Notes under the pieces: model-generated
The model's database searches: none
Told to the model about the DNA's origin: nothing
What the model saw: only the letters and a program-made list of their open reading frames with translations
Translations under genes and position numbers: made by a program
Part shown: positions 61,131-64,000 of the stretch, piece by piece
Layout: each line of letters begins with the position of its first letter
Numbering within the stretch: position 1 is the stretch's first letter
NCBI GenBank assembly: GCA_004154925.1
Contig: QJNS01000270.1
Span: 1-64,000 of the forward strand
Length of the DNA stretch: 64,000 nt
From: Monosporascus cannonballus
Lineage: Eukaryota; Ascomycota; Sordariomycetes; Xylariales
Reading direction: 5' to 3'

Positions 61131-64000
61131 TTGTCTGAAATTTTTACGCATTTTTTTCGCATATATCGTTAACGTTAATATTATCAATCTTAAAGTATAA
61201 AATTTGTTAATCGTACCCTTTAATCCTTAAATAACTTTAACGATTTCGCATAATTAAAATCGAAATCCGTAATCGAAGTTCAGGCCTTAAAAAAGTAAAC
61301 GTTATTAATTAAAATATAATGAACTAAAAGTTTCTTTTTATGGATCTCGTAAATTAGGATATTATTATTTCGGGTAATTCCGCCATTATTAATAAAAATT
61401 CTTTAATAAGCGTTAAACGTTAATAAAATTTTGAATAAGTTTTTAAGTATTTTCGGAATCCGGGTACTTTTTTTATTTAATTAAATATTAAATAAATCCG
61501 TTTTATTTTCATATATCGAATATCTTTTTTATTTCGTATTCTTATTTGTTTTTTATTTTTATATTATTTTATGCCGTATATACTTTAATTATATTTGCTG
61601 CTAATTTAAATAAGGAAATATAAAAAATTAAACCAAATTTAACTTTTAATAAAAATTCTACTTAATAATTATTTTCTAAGATTTTTTTAACGATTTTATA
61701 TAAACCAATATATTTAAAATCGAATTCTTTATTAAGTCGTTTTATTTAAATATTTTTTATAACGAAAAAAACTATTTCCCCTTTTTCGAAAATTAATCCC
61801 TTTAACGTCTTTTAATTATAATATTTATTTATTTAATTTCGCACGAATTTTAATTTTATTTTTATTTCGTAATATAATTATTATAACTATTTTAATATAA
61901 AAATTATTTTAATATTAATTAAACCGTTATCGTACGGTTTATTATAAACCTTTAAAATAAAACCAAAATTTACGTTCGTAAATATCGTCTTAATACTTTC
62001 GTAATAACTGGTATTATAAATTAATTAAGCAATTAATAACTTTTTAACCCAATTATTCTATTCGTAATTAATATAATATTATAAATAAGTTTTTAAAGTT
62101 TAATTTATTCGTTTTATTTATTTATCTGTTTAAAATTTAAATACGTTAAATAATTTGTAATTTAGGCCGATTTATGTTATAAAACTTTCTTAAAATTTAA
62201 ATGCAAATATTAATTCTTTATTTAATATAATTTCTATTAACAATCCGTATATGTTAAAAATATATTTAAAAAAAATATATACCAGTTGTTCGGCGTTTGT
62301 CCTTATAATATGGTAAAAAATAGGAAAATTTCGTAAATCGATCGACGATTACAAAAATGCTGTCGTAATTTATTCCGGTAATTAAACCTTTTAATATAAA
62401 AAGCTTAATAATAAAGTCGAATATAACTAAATACCATAATTGCTTTATAATTAATAATAGCTATAATTTTCCGTATAGCTTATATCGTTAAGTCTTTGTT
62501 TTAACGCAAATACCGTATTGCCGTATAATTTTTTATGCCGTTAATTTTATTCTAAAAAAAGAATATATATATTAAAATCGCTTTAAGGTTTTGTAAATCC
62601 CTAAATGTCCATATAATTAATGTTCGTATATTTCTTATATTAAATCCCTTCGGTATTTTTCTAGAATTTGTATTTTATTCGTTTTTTGATTTTTTGGAAA
62701 ATTATCGTTATATTGCTAAATTCTCTAATATATATCGAAAGATATTGCCCGAATCGTCGCAATCTGTCGTATGCGTAAATATCCTTTTATAATAGTATCA
62801 AAAATTATGTAGCTAATTTTAACCAATTCTTTTCGAAGTTTGGTTACTTACTTAAGGTATTTGCTTTATCGTTTTTTGAACCTTTTTTGTGGATAATAAC
62901 GAAATCGAAATTCACTAATTCTTTTACGTAACGAAGTTATCGTCCTATAAGCTCCTTGGTCGTAATAAATCGGGTAAGATTTTAATAATTCGTATAAACC
63001 TTAAACTGGTATAAATTTCTTTTTAAAAAATACCTAAATTCCCGAAATGCCATAATAATAGTTATAAATTCCTTATCTGGAATGCCGTAATTAAATTTGG
63101 CTCCTTTTAACTTATTCGAAAAGAATATAATTAAATATAATTTGCCTTAATTATTTCGCTATTTAATTATTACGTTTAACGCATAATCCGAAATATCGGT
63201 TTTTAGTTTAATAAGGTAGTTTAAATTGTATATAATTAGTACTGGCTCGTTAATAATTATATTCTTGGTATCCTAAAATACCTTTTCCGTATTTGGCGTT
63301 TATTTCAATTTTTTTCTTTTCTTTATAAGATTTATTAAAAATATAATTATTTTGCTAAAATTTCGAATAAATTTCTTATGGTAATTGGCGAATCCAAGGA
63401 ATACCTATACCTCTTTAATTATTATTGGCGTTTGTTATTTTATTATTGCAGTAATTTTTTTAAGGTTTATTTTGATATATTCTAAGGTAATAATATGTCC
63501 CAGATATTCCATTTCTTATATATGGAATTAATTTTTTATATTAATAAATAACCTTATGTTTTATAAAACTTAAAGAACTTTATGAACGTATTTTGCATAT
63601 GCTTTTTTTGTTTTCGAAAAAATTAGAATGTTGTCGAGATAACAAATAACGAAAATATTAAAGTATTTTCGTAACATATGGTTAATTATTTGTTAAAAGG
63701 TTATTAATACGTTCATAAATTTTATTGGTATAACCAAATATTTAAATAATCCGTATTTTGTTTTAAAAATTATTTTTTATTTATATTCTTTTTTGATCTT
63801 AATAAAGTTATATTTATTTTTAAGATCGAATATTATAAATTATTTGGTTCCATAAAATCGGTTTTTTATTTCCATAATTAGGGGTAATAATATTTAATTC
63901 TTAATCATAACATCGTTTAATTATCGATAATTAATTACAAATCGTAATTTCCTATTTTTTTAGGTACAAAAAATATTAGATATTTTGCTGGTAATTTCAC

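Larger units (their letters stand above)
60396..64000 (-). mobile_element. Copy F: family-1 chromovirus, 3' part, continuing beyond the window
   Basis: The left LTR (60,396-60,781) is followed by the purine-tract side, the antisense accessory relic (about 60,868-61,130), the chromodomain (about 61,430-61,600), integrase (to about 62,900) and RT. In RT the box reads Y-L-D-N at about 63,630-63,660, and the E-V-Q-A-F-L-G-F-A-N-equivalent block lies at about 63,380. It is closest to copy D in U3 and accessory frame. Confidence 0.88.

Noticed and set aside
1..64000. CRISPR arrays, rRNA or tRNA genes
   Set aside because: No regularly spaced identical repeats with unique spacers and no tRNA- or rRNA-like conserved segments were seen; the tandem repeats present have no spacers.

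Overview
The window looks like a chromosome segment of a filamentous ascomycete (Pezizomycotina). About 56 kb is very AT-rich, nested LTR-retrotransposon sequence with the signature of repeat-induced point mutation (RIP): between copies of one repeat, CA/TG dinucleotides become TA while many CG are kept, and every retroelement frame is full of stops. Inside it lies one GC-balanced island (about 25,770-33,305) with short fungal introns (47-94 bp, GT..AG, CTAAC/CTGAC-type branch sites). All coordinates and alignments were made by eye.

Layout. 1-16,960: minus-strand Ty3/gypsy gag and pol relics (copy A with its LTR at 1,947), a plus-strand element of a second family (pol from about 7,580, short LTR at 11,696), a family-1 protease/RT fragment, a second short LTR (13,413) and a very decayed plus-strand chromovirus. 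16,961-24,206: a complete 7.2-kb element (family 3) with two 423-bp LTRs and a TTATT target duplication. 24,252-24,598: a reverse solo LTR. 25,769-33,305: gene island. 33,306-47,215: a truncated LTR, full-length copy B, and two plus-strand 5'-truncated copies (C, E). 47,398-47,727: a clean solo LTR with ATAGG duplications. 49,008-56,143: a solo LTR (ATATT duplications) split by full-length copy D (GTTTA duplications). 56,144-60,395: unidentified decayed sequence. 60,396-64,000: copy F, running off the end.

The island holds two recognisable genes, divergently transcribed from a shared 0.7-kb spacer. One is a seven-exon ankyrin-repeat protein with a C-terminal CorA-like membrane domain (minus strand). 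The other is a four-exon Fig1-family, claudin-like membrane protein (plus strand). A short unrecognised gene follows the ankyrin gene. Intron 2 of the ankyrin gene has a normal donor and branch site but CAT where the 3' AG should be, so the gene may be broken or may make a truncated ankyrin-only protein.

The most unusual repeat feature is an accessory reading frame antisense to gag-pol, lying between the integrase chromodomain and the 3' LTR of the family-1 chromoviruses. Relics of it are seen in copies A, B, C, D, E and F. It has a Cys-rich start, a charged helical middle with a shared EKDRL motif, and, in copies A, B and E, a C-terminal F-N/D-W-S motif. The LTRs of the same family share their R-U5-side half but carry unrelated, tandem-repeat-bearing U3 segments.
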